NCBI GenBank assembly: GCA_026419785.1
Contig: JAODTK010002488.1
Span: 124,001 to 188,000 of the forward strand
DNA from: Sclerodactyla briareus
Taxonomy: Eukaryota > Echinodermata > Holothuroidea > Dendrochirotida > Sclerodactylidae
Length of the DNA stretch: 64,000 nucleotides
Direction: 5' to 3'
Part shown: positions 48,301 to 63,300 of the stretch, piece after piece
Layout: the number at the start of each line of letters is the position of its first letter
Numbering within the stretch: position 1 is the first letter of the stretch
Position numbers and translations under genes: made by a program
Notes under the pieces: model-generated
The model's database searches: none
What the model was told of the DNA's origin: nothing
The model's input: the letters and a program-made list of their open reading frames with translations, nothing else

Positions 48301-51300
48301 CTGCAGTTTCTTGTTGGTGTCCTTCAAGACCGTGTACTTCTGACGCTGTGTCGGACTCTGTCAATATACGTTCAGAGAGTGACAGGGATAGCTATGATGA
48401 GAGAAAGAAAAGCTTTTATACATTAACCGGAGAAGAAAACAAAGAAACAACTGAAAGAATTCCTGGCTTAATCATGAGCAGGAGGGCTTGAGGTTATTCT
48501 CAATGAAAAAGCAAAAAATTGAGAGATGGGAGTTGGGTGTTCAGATCGGAGATTATCCACTAAACCCAGTCCCAACATCACTAGTCCTAGCAAATGAAGA
48601 ATAAGAAGAAGCCGATCATAGACATTCGCCACCACTGACTTTTCCAAACTATTTGGAATAAGTAATCACTTGGCAACCCTGCTTGATAATAAACACCACC
48701 CCACCTATCGATAATATTAGGACATACTCTTTTGACAGCCTCACCTTCTTTTGACAGCCTCACCTTCTTCTTGGTTTGCTGTTTCAATTATTCCCACATT
48801 CAAGGGATATACTTCACTGTTCCCAGAATTGAATAAGGCAACAATTTTAGGCTTATGAATCAGTTCTCATTTCACCTTTCCGCAAGGAGTGTATACTGTA
48901 CAAGCAGTGTTGATACTAATTTGTTGCATTGCAGCTTTCTAGATGACCCTCTTCTATGGGTTACCAATCGCCCCAGGGACACTACATACCACACTCTGGT
49001 GATCAGCCAGGTACACCACAGCACACAGGGTGTTTCCTGATTGGCTGCTTCTATCAAACAGAATTGATTGTGTTCTTTGCTAGGGTCATCAGGGATCAGG
49101 GGTTGCGTTACCCATGACTGAAATTCTTGTTCAGGTGTTCAGATTTTCAATGACCCAATCAACCGATCAACCTGAGAATGGGTCATCAGTACATGCACTG
49201 TTGCATGACCAGCTGGTATCATCAGTTAGGTGATTCGCACACTTGTCCTATACCTAGCAAATACTGAATCTGTAGCCTAAGCTGTTAGTCCTAATTACAG
49301 AAATCAAGTTACTTTTAGCATCTGTGACTGTTTTTCATTGAGGTTTTTTTCTATTCATCAAATTGCACTCTTATTGTAGAAATAGGCCACCTGTAAATAG
49401 CTCCTCAAGAAAATCATTAATATTCAGTGAGAAGTCCAAACTACCACGCAAATTATTAATTGGAGCAGTTAACAAAAATTAGGGAGGTTTTATTTTTTCC
49501 ACAATTCCGCTGATGTCATCATCATGTCCTGCCATATACCATTCGTAAGGGGGCCAGAAAGTGATTCATGGTATTACTTCCCGAGTCCAGATTTTAATTT
49601 GGAAAATGTTACAGTTAGAGTGCTAGGTGTGCAAATCGATGAATAATGACCATGCTACCCATTTGAATATAACAGGGCAATGCCAATGCACACCTTACCA
49701 TGTGTTTCTACGAGGTATCACCATCGATCCTACATTGGCGGATCTCTCCCTCGGCAGCCTTGATTTGTTCCTCGACCCTGAATAAAAATAACAACAACTA
49801 TTAGCACCATAAGTTTAACCTGGCCTTTGCCTGAAGCCCTTTTTATACATTCTCCCCAAATGCTTTTTTATATTTCAATGGACCGATAAGTACTAGGATT
49901 GGTGGAGATACTGCCATACTGGTGACACCAGGGAGCATGCATCTCAATAAAGGAGATCTACAGCTACCACCAAAATTGCAAAATTACAGTCTGCTGTATG
50001 GTCTTCCTGCCACAGAAATCCAAAAGCTCCATCGGATACAGAACTCTGCAGCTAGATGGTGTCCTGCTGTAGCAAACATACTCATACAAGGACGATTCTT
50101 CAGCAACTCACTGGCTGCCTATTCAGGAATGAATAATCTACTAAATTGCTCCTCCTAACATATAAAGCTCTTCATGATATGGCTCCCATCTATATCGCAG
50201 ACCTGATATCACAGTACCAGCCATCTCGTTCCTCCTTTCTTCCACCTAGTGTTTGCTTCGTCGCCCACTATCATCACGAACAGCACATTATATTGATCGG
50301 TCACTCTCTGCCTCATTATTATTATTTACCACCACAAGTCTGAGAGCCAAGGGTTGATGACTGCAAAAAATCAGGAGCACTTTAACCTTCAGGGGCCTGA
50401 GATATCATGGTTTCAAACCATACTGGAATGGACAAAGACCACTTCACTACAACGACAATAAAGAAATTGCTTACAAAAAACAGAGAGTACTGATAACATC
50501 TCGTGTTCTCCTCCCCTCCCACACAGGAAGTATATACTACATCTCCTAATAGATATCACATCAGCAACCAAGAAGTATGATTATACCACACAAAGAGGAT
50601 CATATTCTGTACCTCATTTGGGAGAAGAATAATAGAGGTATTTGATAGGACAATCTTCTGGCCTGGAACTTTTAACAGGATTTAACATTATAACTTCATC
50701 CCCATCCTCATCCACCCGCCGCTCCCAATCACGCGGCCTCCTTCAAGCAAAGGACCAGGCCTGGGCCTGGCCCCTCCCCCCCAAACTTCCTGAGGTACCC
50801 GCACAACTGCACCAACCAAGAGCACGGGGGACTCCTGGTGCCAGCCCAAAACCACCCTATCCGCTTCACACCAGGGCCAAGGACAGGATCACCCACGGGG
50901 AGATGTGCCACATGCCCAAAGAAGCAATGATGGTTGGGAATCAGGCAACTAACCTTCACCATCCCCATCTCCCTGAGAACTCTGAGACATAGGATACATG
51001 ATCCTGCTAACAGTAACCAAGAATGCAGCAAAGGAGGTAGTCAACAAAGAATTAAATCGCTATCTCAGCTCGAAGAGATAAAGACATGGAGCTGGGTTCT
51101 TTTGCTCCGATATTCTGACCGCCACACACCACTATTCAATGACTCCATGGCTTCATTATGCCAGTCGGGTCTGTATTGACCTTGGACTTACATGAAGCAG
51201 AGTCACTAATGCCGCTGTCAGGGTGGGAAAATGAATGACTTGGTGACTTCCACTATTTATCGCCCAACACCTGGACAGAACCAGCAGACCCGCCCTTTGA

Positions 51301-54300
51301 CTAAGTGTTTCATGGGTACCAACCAGAAAATCAACTCAGCGAGTAATGCAGTACCATCTGCTAAACCCAGGTCAGGAACCTCACTGACCAACGCTGCAAG
51401 AACAGAAGGGTCGTGGTGAAAGCCTGAGAGTGACCCATAGGGATGCGACAGCACCAAACTAAGAGAACCTGGTAATCCCAGGCAACTAAATTACTTTCAA
51501 CAACACATGAAGGAGACAACAGAACCATTAACTACAGTAGAACAGTTACGGTTGGAATCGCCAGGAATCTTGTGCATGCTAGGTCTGAGGATAGGGCTAC
51601 ACTACAACACTATCACACCGTAAAAGGGAGACAACTCCATGTCCTTGAAAGACAAGGGTTTTGACATATATCCCCCTTCACCTGTTTGAACACAACCCTA
51701 TGCCTCTGGTGCCATTGTTCAACTCTTCCAATGCTTGGGGGTTTGCTGCAAGCCCCCAGACTACTGCGCAGATGTAGGTGAGGCTTTGCTACAAATTTAG
51801 CTATAGACCCAACTCATTTCAATCAACTGACCGTATGCAGCAAACACTTGTAAATGGAATGTAGCATTGGTAGTGCATTCTATAGGAGTTTATTTACATA
51901 TCGCACCCTCATTTTCACAATTTGGCTCAAAATGGCGTTTACACCCGAATCGAAATGAAAAGGGGAAAATACAGCGCTTTGACACTGGCAGATGAGACCC
52001 TAATAACAGGTCTGAACAGTGCAGGGAGGATTGAGAGGGCACTCTCTGAATGATTATGAGGAAATGCTCCATCAGCTGGGGCTAGTCTGAACTTGGATTT
52101 GGCTAGGTCTCATAGCATTATAGCCTTATTAAACACCTGCACTTACTATAGTGTAAGAGCCAAGTGTTTTTTTGGCACAATATGGCTCAGTATAGGAGAT
52201 GCCATGCCCATAGCAAGAGAGGTAATCAAGTGAGGGGACAGGATGCCGATGTAGTTCAATATATTTCAGAGCCCATTTGAAGCTCGAGGACTTCACTGAG
52301 TACACTTTGGACAAAGCATGTCTCCTGATATGTTCCACGCCACCCACATGTAGAAGTGGGTACCTTGTGAAGTAACTTGTGAAGAGTAGCGAGTGCTTGA
52401 GCATGTCTTCGATGTGGCAGAGCGCTATATAAGAACCAGATATATTATTACATTCTTATTCATATCCTACTGTCAACCGCATATCCTCCTACCTCGACAA
52501 ATGTTACATTGCTACAATGCCGCACCAATTGATCAAATTTAGGTGTACTGTATGAAATGAGATGCAGTGCCAAATCATCATGCCTCTGGGAGAGATATGG
52601 TTGATGCGCGTTGCTCCATCTCGTCTGTATCTTGAGCACCGGAAGAAGAAAGGAATCAATTGGTGACAGTAAGAATGGTAATAGTTGCCACATTACTACT
52701 GAAGGTGACTTAACGTGGATTAATAGGGCATCACCACGAAACGTCAAGGAGATGTGAGAATGGACATATTTCAAATGGTGCAAAAAGAGTGGAAATAGGT
52801 TGCACACTGTTATAGATGATAATTAATGACCACATCACCAGAAATGTGTTAACCCTGGAACGAAACATTTAGGCAAATGTTGCCGAAAGGGATGACAAAT
52901 GAGGATCATACTAAATGTGTAATGTTTAATAATGAATCACTCTAAATGCGTGTATGCATGAAATAGTTCGAGTCACAGGTTTAACATAGTCTATCGGTTC
53001 TATCGATTTGGCTTGGCGAAACCTGAATGTTTTGGATTGGGCTCGATCCCAGAAAAGGTGTGTTAGTCTCTTCTCTAGACATTGAGAAAACAATAAGATG
53101 TAGTTGCCTGGTCCATTGGTGTTCGGTTCAGCGCCGAACTCACAACGCGGGATGATTATACTAGATCATTCTGGTTGCTAGTGTTGTCACATAGCCTGCT
53201 CCAACTGTGATGGGTACCAAGTGTTTGCACTTGGGGGAAGAAAAGCTGCTGTTCTGAGATGGCATGGGTCCAGTGGTTTCTAGGCATTAACAGCAGAGTT
53301 GACCAAGATCAAGGTTTGTCGGATGGCTGGGATGCTGTTTCAATGATAGGCGCTGTCCGCGGTGGTACCCTTTGCAAACCTTCTTCCTATAACTAGCGGG
53401 TATACTGTGGAATATTCTACAGATGGGATATTTTTTGCCATTATTGTGGAGGATATTTGCCCGGCTAAACTATGATAATTGTTGTTTTGTTTTTCGAAAA
53501 TAGTGAGAGGTGCCAACAAAGGGTGGTGAGGTATGAGAAATTGTTCAAAGTCTGGGTTTTTGTCTCAGATGATACATTGAAGAAATTGGACCAATTCAAC
53601 CAGTTCAAACCAATGTCACATGGACCTCCATTGGGCGGTTCCACTAAAGCAGCAAATCATCCACTCAGGGGAAGAGGGAAATTGCATGACTACAATCAGC
53701 AAAGGGCTTCAGGCTACTGCAAGCTTCCAGGAGGCCTGGAGGGAGACCCATAGTTAATATGATGCTGTATATGGTGATGAATTGGTCACCAGCCAATTAC
53801 CTCATTAAAATCTTCCTGAACTTCGTCAATTTCTGTGTCAGGTTAAGTTGTCAACAAGATGAAAAAATGGGAAAGAGTTCATTTAATGAATTATAACATG
53901 TATAACATATGCAGTTCAGAGCAGGACTATGTAAAATACCATTCTAGCAAATAGACAAATTATAACAATGTTTTGAGGAGACTCACTGAGATTCTCAAAC
54001 CAAAGTCTCCACAAGACCAAGAATAACAGGTGGGAAAAAACATGACTCTCTCCATTTCTTTATTACCGATAGGTTGTGCAGTTAATGCAATGGGGAGCAG
54101 CCCAAATTTGTGTACCCTGTATAAAGGTTTCAATCTAAAAAACAACTCTCATATTATATAAAAGCAGTCGTCCGAAAAAAACAGCGGGGGGGAGGGCGAA
54201 TTCGCCCCGAAAGTTAAAAAGAGCTCTCGAAATCACATTAGGGGGGCAAAAAATATAAAAAATATTGGGAATGCCCCTGAAAAATTTCTTCATTTGGCCC

Positions 54301-57300
54301 ATCAGTGGTATGTACAAGAAAAAAGCGCCATATGATTCCGCCGCCAAATACCAAGCGAAAATGTTTATGATTTGTGAATCACGCTCGTTAGTTAAGACAC
54401 CATTCCATTAGAATCACGTATATCGATTATAAATATCAGTGGTAGTCACACACATTGGGTAGTGATTGAACTCACACTGAACCAACCATATATATACACG
54501 AAGTACGTTACACTCGCCAAGCGACGCAGCGATGGGCCGCTCCGGAGCGGATCGCGATCGACAGTCTACTTTATAGTATTAGATCATTAAATACCCCATT
54601 CACAGAAAAACAAAAGGTTTGGCAGGAAAGTTTAAATTTAGTTGGATTCTTCATTAATTATTTAATCGTAAACACTGCCGAAACATGGTGAAATTGTTTA
54701 GCATTCCTTGCAAGAAAGGTATGAGAGCAGGATACAAGCTGATTTGTGCCAAATCAAAACCTGAAAACACCCAAATTAAATGAAAATTTATGACCACAAA
54801 TTCGGAAGATTGTGGTGGACTAATATGTTAAATTGCCTATGCTAACAGTGTTTAGTTAGGATACACGTTTCGAGCTTGATTTTGTTGGATCGTAGCTATT
54901 ATCATTTCCCTAACTTGTCACTCCAAGAATGTACAATGACAGGACTAGCAAATGGACATGTACTGCGCACACCAGGAAACCAGAATATATTGATTTGGAG
55001 TGAAAATCTCACCGAAGCGGACCTAAAAAATAATTAGTTAGATTTGGGGGTATCTAGGTTTGGTGTGGTCTAGGCTTGCAGTATCCTGGAGTGAGTTAGG
55101 ACTACACGTTTTTCCGAACTGATTTTGATGAGCGTTTAGCTATCAATTTCCCGCCACGTGTCACCTCCAAGACATGTACAATAGACAGGATTAGCACATG
55201 GACATGTTTACGGCCATTCAAAAACTAGAATATATTGATTTGAGTGGAAATCTCACTGAGCGGACCTGAGAATTAGGAATATGGTGAGATTTGGAGTAGG
55301 AGATCTAGGTTGGGAGTGTATAGGCGCAGTATCCTTAAAAAAAAACAAGTAGCAGTGCCTTATTCCTCTTGGCACCCACTCCACAGGTGGCCGTCACTGC
55401 TAACATCAGGATTTTTAAAACTTACAGCAAAAAAGCCATTTACAGCATGTAGCTAGATAGCTCAGCTACGCACGAGAGGCGTCTGCTCATATGGGTGGGG
55501 AGGGGGCAAGCATGGGCCTAGTTCCCCAAAAGTTGAGAAATCGAATGGGAGGGCATTTTCTTTCTTCTCCAGGATTGCCACCCATGAGCTACAACTAAAA
55601 CTGTAGGCAGAGTCACCCTGTTTTTTATCATTACCATAAAGTAGTAGCACGCAGAATTAGCACCAAAATGAGTGGAGGGAAAATTTTTTTCTGAAAAAAT
55701 AATACCCAAAATCGAGAAAGTATTCGACCCCGACGAGAAACAATATATTCCTTGTTTGCCGTGCGATTTATGGTTGTTAACTTGCCAGGTGGCAGCCTAA
55801 CGGAGACCACATGATGCCGGGAAGCCATGTCCATCCCCTCCGCAGGTCCGCTTACAATCAACCCAGCCTCTGAGCAAGAGACAACTTTCCTACCTCCTCC
55901 TTACTGAAGGGCTCATCTAAGGACTACACCACAGTGGCATTATACAATTCTGAGTGTTCATAGCCCTTTGAACGTTATTTTGAACAAATAATGTTTCAGT
56001 AAGCCCCGAAAGCTCTCAAGTAGCCCCCGAAAATAGTTTTAAGGGGGGCGATTTTTTTTCAAAATAGCCCCCGAAATTGAAAAGGGGATTAGGGGACCCT
56101 GATATAAAGATAAGCCCACCTGCTTTCAATCAATGGAAAAACATTGGGTTGCTTCAAAATGCTTCAACAATTGACACCCATGTCAATGCTCACTTCACAA
56201 GATTATTTGCACAGACTGAGTACAAATGAAAATCCACTGATAGCAGTGTTCTGAGCTGTAAGATATGGCAGGCAAAATAAGAAGTTAGGCAAGGCCGCTC
56301 TATTAGCCCCTGATACCTAACAGGCCTGGTGGAGCCCCAAGCACTCAGTTTCCCAGGTTATGGTTGGCTAAGAGGGAGATGTTTTAAAAACCGATTTATC
56401 TCAAACAGTTTATGGGAATTGACACTTTCCTAAATCGATTTTGTTATCAGTTTCATGGATTAAAATTCTCAAAACACTTTGACAAATTTCTCAGGCCACA
56501 GTTTTTAAGAAGAAGCAGTCACTGAGTATAGGTGTGTTCCAAAAGTGTCATTTCCTAAACAACCAATTATAGTCGTTTGATGCATTTCCCCGATCATGCA
56601 GGTTTACGTTTAGATTCATCAGGTGCAGTTGGCCACCCTAATTAGAAGCATGGCTAAGGCCATCTTTGCTGGAGCGAGTTGGGATTGGTTACACCCTGTC
56701 ATGGTATCATCCAGCACTAATACTATAATCAAGAATGCCGGTAAGTTCTCGCCGGGCTTATCCACGATCAATACGTCCAGGGGTTCCTGAATGAGCGATT
56801 TTACTGGCTTCCTGGTGAGACGTAGATGAATCGAAATCAAATAAAATCCACAGCAAAAGCTGAGAGCATAATGCATACGTACCATATTGTTAGCTCCCAA
56901 TGAACCCTGCCAAGTCGCTTAATTTCTAATGCGAAAGACCTAGCACTGGAGAAAGGGTTAAGCAAGGATTCCAATATGTTGCAAAAACACAAAACAAAGA
57001 CTATATATAGCAATAGGAGAAGCTTGGTTTCTTGACAAAGGAAGTAGAAATACACTGAATGCTCTGGCTTAACAGAGAGAGTGTCCCACCGATCAGCTTG
57101 CCATTAACAAAGTTTGCAGCCCCTAAGTGTTTCACATATAATGCAAATAAGGCACCTCAAAATAGCCTCAAAGACATCAGCTCCCATTCCACATTACCCA
57201 GGCGCCAGAGCAGACCCTCCAGTCTTGTAGAAGTTTGACAATTTCCCAAATCTGCATAAATTATGCAATCAGACACATTGAATGACCTAGAATGACCATG

Positions 57301-60300
57301 TACTTTTGTGCAATATCTGGGGGATGAAGGTGGACCTTATCCACCAGGATTCTTGAAAATATGACACTGCAATTCTTTGTTGCAGAAATTAGGCGATTAG
57401 ACTACGCACGTAGCAGATTTATGCCTCAAAAACTATTCACCGATGGTATTCACCCACTCCACTACCACATGCACAAAATGTCACCAAAATCGGTCACATG
57501 CTTTCCTAGAACATCTGCTCAGGGAAGTCTGATACCATGCCAAGGTGATGCTGAGTCTCTTTCCGTCTGAAATTCATTCAGGCGGAAATTCCCCTACCTT
57601 TTCATACATTACTCCATAGCAATGACAGGCTATATTCTTCTCCCAAGTGACATTATCACCATTTGTCACAGGCAATCATTTTTGGATAATAAAGTCACGT
57701 ACAAGCAATTTTGAGGCTCCATTCAGCTTTGAAATATTCGAGAAAATAGCATTAATGATATGAAAATGAATGCCATAGTTCAATACCTCATCTAAACGAA
57801 GAACTTCAGTCAAAAATTACAGCACTCAAAAATATTCCCATTTGGGAGAAAATGGGCATGATCATGTTCGCAATTTTTCAGCCGGCCAGATAACAAATTA
57901 TATTTGTTTGCCAATGGGACCTATTCCACGAAAATGACGAATTTTGATCTATACTATCATTTCAACATATTTTATCTCCAATTGTAGTTTTCATATAAGT
58001 CCAACAATAGATTACTACAGTATGGGTAAATTCGTGGCTGGAAAAGAGCGACACGAATATTAAAGCTGAATGGAACTTCATACTTCTATTTTCCACTCCC
58101 GAGCAATAATAAAATCATCATTATCATTGTTAAATTCTACTTGGCAAGCTATGATGGCTGCATTTGTTATTGTATATTTTGTGTTCCATGACTATGTTAT
58201 GTCAGCTCACACTCTCCTGTACTCTTGCAATTGTATTCATTTGCATTTTTTCCCCCATCACCTACAAAATTGTGATTGAAAACTCCATATTTTTCAGCAA
58301 AAGTACATTGGTGTCAAGAACAACACACACTGGCTGCTAAAGTTTTGCGCTCCACTACATGTAGCGGAAGCAGTCAGCACAACGACTCGGGGTCTCATCC
58401 ACAATTCCGGTCCGGAAACTTGTAGTTCTTAAAATAGTGCCATATTTCGGTTTAGCCTTGTAATCGCCAAAAGAAGATCCAACAGTCTCCGGTTCTAGTT
58501 AAGTTGTGTTCACACACAGATGCTTTCCACATGGTCATTTTAGCCAGAGTTTCAGAGGGAACTGTCATGTCCAAACCTTTTCAATAACAAAGATCCACAT
58601 CTATTGATCTTGTCTGTTCATCCTAAATACTGTCAGCTTGTGCAGTTACATTCTTACCCCAGGCGTGACGTGATATCGACTGTTGGCGGTCCATATATTA
58701 ATCGAGGGGGTTAGGTCAAGACATGTGACTCACCCCAACAAGTGACGTTTCATTCGGCAATCCGTATTTATCGCTTAAATTGAACCACAAAAGGCAAATA
58801 TATATGTATCATTTTGTGCGACTGAAATGGATAATGAATGCGAGCTGATGACTCGTAAACAACATAAATGTGGACTCACTGTTTCTCGGAAGACAGGTAG
58901 CTAGATGTTGGTCTCTTCATTGGCGGTTGTGATCTCGCTCTCCCGCCGACTGTTCTCTGCGCTGACCTCAGATATCTTGTCCTTAGGAGACCGAGGAAAG
59001 TACGACTTGTCCATCACATCCTCTGCGGACTAGAGGAAACACGGAGGGAAGGGGGGGAGGATTTATAGGTTTGATTGACATGGGTAAATTGCACACATGA
59101 CATGAGTGTAATTGGTGTCTTGGGGTACTTGCCTCTCTAACTTGGTCTATGGGGCATCGCAGGGGTAGGTAATCTTATTTTATAAGCAATACAGAGTTTC
59201 CGCTTACTTCCAGCACATTACAACAATGTACTATAACAAAATTGTAAAGATTTGTGTGGTAAACAAATGCAATATCGAATATAAAAATATGTTATACAAG
59301 AAAGGATATTAGAATGGATATATGAAACCTGCACAGTGTAGGAAGGCAAAAGGTTTCAAAACTAATTGCATCATATGCTTGTTACATGAGTGTTAGCATT
59401 CTTTTATCGTAGATGGTAAAGGTCTGTGATGTAGATGGCAGAGACCCAAGAATGACTGGACCTGTCGCAAATTCATTTGCTGCATAAGAAAAAAAGAGAA
59501 ATCAGATGCGCAGGTGACAGAGCATGGGCTCTTGCTCTTTCCCTGACTTTTCCTCTATCAACGAAGGCTCCATCCAGCGCCTCTCTCCATCTTGAGCAGT
59601 CCTGGGCCAACCTTCCTAACAATCAATGGGAAGAACCCTAAATAAAAATTATTTATCCGTTTGCTAAAATTTCTAGCACATGTTCAATCAGGAAGGTATG
59701 TAGCCGAATGAAAAAGTAACAACAAATGCAAGTCAGCAAACGCTTACTTTATGTGCCAAGACCCCCCCCCCCCTAGTGGTATTAACTAGCCTGAGATTCA
59801 TAGTTGATCATTTCAGAACAACTAAAATGTTGCCTCAGTTACATGCACTCCAACTAGACCATTGATAGTAACGCGTCAGTCCCCATCTTACCTATAGTAA
59901 TGAAAGGATCCCCGGTGAAACGAAGAACACAGTCAACCAGTTTTTGTTCAATTTCGAAGGACGTTTATAAAAATTCATTCATGCAAATTTGACATTGGAT
60001 GACCTTCAAATGAATTCCACTTTTGATGGAACCAAAGTAGCTCCACATCCACCAATTTTGTAAAATCTGACACTACTAATAATAGCCAAATTTAGGCAGG
60101 CCCTTGTCGTTAGGTTATTATGCTCGCTTTCAAACCCATCTGAGATTTTCACTATGATCAATAATCGTGCCAAGTTTCTGCTCCAATCGAGAAGTTGCAA
60201 GAAATAATACTGCACTGGTAGAAAATTCTCTGGCAGATGCGGCGGTGGAAAGGGGGAGAATTAAAACTAGAAACAGTGACACCAACATCGCTGTGAATGG

Positions 60301-63300
60301 CCTACCCTCAAAAACACGGAAATACTTGTCAACTATCACCTTTCTTTCCAGTCTTCATTTCTCCTAGCCCTGCTGTGTGGGTCGGTCTGTCGGCTCCGTT
60401 TGATCTGGCATCGATGGGCTGTAGGTGAGAGAGATGTGGTATGAAGCAAGGTGAAATAGTTCTTCTGGCCACAAATGGTTTTGAATTATTGCCAGACACC
60501 AGGTTCTGAATTACACTCGTTTTAAAATCTAGGCATTTGATCCAGTACACAAGTTGCAACTCGACACTGGATAAAAATTCAAGGCCAAAGGACCCAGGGG
60601 GGCGGGGGGGGGGGGGGGGGGGGGCGGCAAACACCCAAAGCGCCCAGGTGGGGGGTGTACTCTCCTGGAAATCTGTGAGGGGGTTGAATATCATTCCACC
60701 ACAAACTTTCCAAGGCGGAGAACCCCTTATTCAATTCTCATAAGTATAATGGAACAAAATTCATTAAGACTAATGCTTTCCTCATATCCCTGTAGCCCAC
60801 TGTTTCTGTACCGTGAACAAGATATAACTCTCCAAGAGAACTACAATGTTATGTCAGAGTGCAAGCCCTACCGTATAACAGGAAATTTGAGCACCAAAGT
60901 TCATCCAGGCTAGGTGTGAAAAAGGGAATTGTTACCAAAACAGTGTGTGTTTAGGTGTGCTGTATGCACAAGTTGCATCTAAAGCATCTGGAAATGCAAA
61001 AACTTTTCCCAGAGGGGAGGGGGACAAAGGAACCCATCCGTGATTGTTGTGTTTCCATGTTTTTCCCACTTCTCATGCAGAGATCCAGGAAGAAGGCAGC
61101 ACCCCTTCAAGTATTGGGTCATGACCTTGCCAACCAGGGGATCTTGTTACCACCAGTGCTGTAGGCAAGACATAACAGTCTCAAATGCCCAGAATCGAAT
61201 CTGCGGTAGTGACTCTCAGGATTTGAGGATGTCTTATATGCCCAACGGATCAAACAAATAACGACCATAACAATCACCCCCCCCCCCGACAAAGAGAGGC
61301 TGTTACTCACACTTGTCAAGGGACTCCCCTCTGGGACATGGCCGAGCTGTGCAGGGGGGCATGAAATAAAACAACCAAGGAACAACAAAAAATTGTTACT
61401 ACCCTATTGTCCAACCTGACCAATAAAACACAAAAGGAAAAACAAGCTTGCGAATTTTACATATAAAAAAGTATGATGATTATAAGAACCAAAGTGTTTG
61501 ACTGTGAGGTCTGTCCATTAGGGGAGAGGGATGGATTGGGATTTGATCTATTCCCATCTCAGGACCCTCACCCAACAGGAACAATATTGTAGGTAACTGG
61601 CCTGTGGAAGTTGCGCCTAACCGATGGTTATCGAGAGATAATCCTCCTAGAATCAGGACAGTGAATAGTGAAATTTACAAAATTCAGAGAAAAACTAAAC
61701 CTGTAGAGGAGGGCAGTTACGAAGATTAATGCTATAAAAAAAAAAATCCACCCTGACTTCCTGAAAAGTTGACAATCACAATTTAAAGATGCAATGCTCC
61801 GAAAGGTGGTTGGTGTACACTACAGTGGCATGATTGAGTGCCCGGCATGCAAAATATGTATCCCCTGGATACTGTCAGTAAGCAGGTTGTTGTGCAGTTG
61901 TTGATGGCCAAATGAATCTTCTGCTTTGGTCATTGCAGTAGTCTGGCCAGGTTGTCTTGCCTGCTATATTGCGTGGTGAACGCCAGGCTGCCATGGCTGT
62001 TAGACTAAGGGGATCCTCCCATCGGGTAGGTATCATAGATGGTGGAATAATGATTTGTTTATTGTTCTGTCCGGAAGTGTAGGGTCAAAGTTCATGGAAG
62101 CTATAGGTAGATCCATGAACCCATACAGAGAAGTGATCCTGGATGCCCATCATTGGTAAAAGCAATGTACCCACGAGGCTCCTCCAGCACAAAATTGTAT
62201 AGAAACCAGAAAGCCAAAAGCTTTAGTATTGTTCTGATCTTTCTGACAACCCATAGCCAGACACAAGACAAATGGGGGATTGTACAAGGTCATCATGGGA
62301 AACCTATCGTCTGACAAAATTCAATTTTTCTTCCCCAAACCAACCAATAGGCGGTCCCCTATAATCTGATAGATAGGCTACAGACTGAATTCAAGGGTTT
62401 TTCAGGACTTTGACCTCTGGTGACCTCAAAACAATATGGTTCAATGTACTCATCCTGTCTCTGACCTGGACCGCCAAAATAATCGGGTCATGTACTAACA
62501 CGGGTAACACAAATACCAAGTATGCGATCTATCCATGCAACGGCGGGTGAGTAATCATGTTCCAACAAGCCTTAATGGTCAAAATATAGTGATTTTTCAC
62601 AAAATTTTCAGGATTCGACAAAATTTCACCCCGGCCTTACAAAAACAATAGGATTCCTGTACTTCCCCCATAAGAAAGCACACCACCAAAATTGAACCCG
62701 ATCAGACCAACCATTCTGGACTTACGTGTTCACAAGGTTTTCAGACTTTGACTATGGTGACCTCAGATGACCTCGACCTGACCCCAAAACAATAGGGTCA
62801 TGTACTCATCATGGGAACAACCATACAAAGTAGTGAGCTTCATCCATTCACGGGGGGTCAGTAATCAGTTCACAAGCCTTAATGGTCCAAAATATTGAAT
62901 TTTTCACAAAATTTCATATTCGACTAAAACTTCACCCCCCGCCTATACACCAACCAACAATAGGATTCCTGTACTCCCCATAAGAAAGCTACACACCAAA
63001 TGTGAACCAGATCAGACCAAACCATTCCTGGACTTATGTGTTCACAAGTTTTCAGACTTTGACTTGGTGACATCAGATGACCTCGACCTGACCCCAAAAA
63101 AACAATAGGTTTCATTATCATATGGGGAATACACATACCAATATAGCTTCATACTATTAACTCTTGGGGGAAAGTAAATCATGTTACAAGCCTAATTGGT
63201 CAAAATACTGACTTTTCACAAACTTTCTATTTTCACAAAAAATCACCCGAACTACACCAGAAATGATAGGGTTCCTGTCTTCCCCATAAGAAAGCTACAC

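Noticed and set aside
50642..50992. Pro-rich 116-residue frame as an IFT74 N-terminal exon
   Set aside because: It is on the plus strand, opposite to IFT74, and lies between exons that code for the middle of the protein.
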